A stretch of DNA of 24,330 bases from JAVBKA01 sp031546715 (lineage in GTDB: Bacteria > Bacillota > Clostridia > Oscillospirales > UBA929). The DNA lies in the NCBI GenBank assembly GCA_031546715.1, contig JAVBKA010000057.1:1-24330 (forward strand), read 5' to 3'. The position numbers were made by a program, and so were the translations under genes. Positions 24,263 to 24,330 of the stretch are shown piece by piece (within the stretch, counting starts at the first letter, position 1; each line of letters opens with the position of its first letter). A model generated the notes under the pieces. It was not told the origin of the DNA. It saw only the letters and a list, made by a program, of their open reading frames with translations, and searched no databases.

Positions 24263-24330
24263 TTGGAAAATCAATCAGAAATTCTTGCGCTGATATCAGC
24301 GTTTGCGCCCACAAACTGCAAAGAAATTCC
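24263..24330 (+). CDS. Start of an unidentified gene (runs off the right edge)
   Basis: An open frame from TTG 24263 begins (M)ENQSEILALISAFAPTNCK and stays open to the edge, with GAGGGG about 10 bases upstream. A GTG at 24255 is in a frame that stops soon after. Only 22 complete codons are visible, too few to name the family. The short gap from the aldolase suggests an operon. Confidence 0.55.
   Translation, partial: MENQSEILALISAFAPTNCKEI

Noticed and set aside
1..24330. CRISPR array, tRNA or rRNA genes, insertion sequences
   Set aside because: No regularly spaced identical repeats, no tRNA- or rRNA-like stretches and no transposase frames were seen on either strand.

Overview
The window looks like chromosomal DNA from an anaerobic Gram-positive bacterium, most likely a Clostridia-type Bacillota. 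The reasons are strong AGGAGG-type ribosome binding sites, sigma-A-like promoters, a surface protein anchored by S-layer homology (SLH) domains, a PBSX-type (XkdQ) tail protein and a GH130 mannosylglucose phosphorylase. No tRNA, rRNA, CRISPR array or transposase gene was seen. The assignment rests on gene content only.

Layout. Bases 1-19827 are read on the minus strand and bases 20308-24330 on the plus strand, with a 480-base divergent regulatory region between them. Reading the minus strand from the divergence leftwards: a beta-propeller lactonase and a 4-O-beta-D-mannosyl-D-glucose phosphorylase form a tightly coupled two-gene operon ending at a terminator (17383-17413). A promoter overlapping that terminator then drives a giant gene (1180-17283) for a 5367-residue secreted, SLH-anchored protein. 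It ends at a hairpin with a perfect 21-bp stem. Beyond it lie a small secreted-protein gene broken by two frameshifts (481-1102) and the start of an unknown gene running off the left edge, whose promoter is bracketed by an inverted repeat.

The giant protein carries, in order: a signal sequence, a Gly-rich region, about 16 GLUG-like motifs in a probable beta-helix, InlB-like beta modules, a FIVAR module between two related beta modules, seven to eight diverged 115-185-residue repeats I do not recognise, a long helical region, a last beta module and three SLH domains. It reads as a very long cell-wall-attached adhesin or carbohydrate-binding filament.

The plus-strand side starts with a membrane diguanylate cyclase behind a ~260-nt leader. 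That leader folds on paper into a three-way junction with a mutually exclusive alternative helix, so it is a candidate unclassified riboswitch or cis-regulatory RNA. Then come a MenA-like UbiA prenyltransferase, an orphan XkdQ-like tail hub protein with its own strong promoter, a class II (fuculose-phosphate-type) aldolase and the start of a further gene. The sugar enzymes, the adhesin and the c-di-GMP enzyme fit a surface-attached, polysaccharide-using lifestyle, but that link is inference from proximity only.
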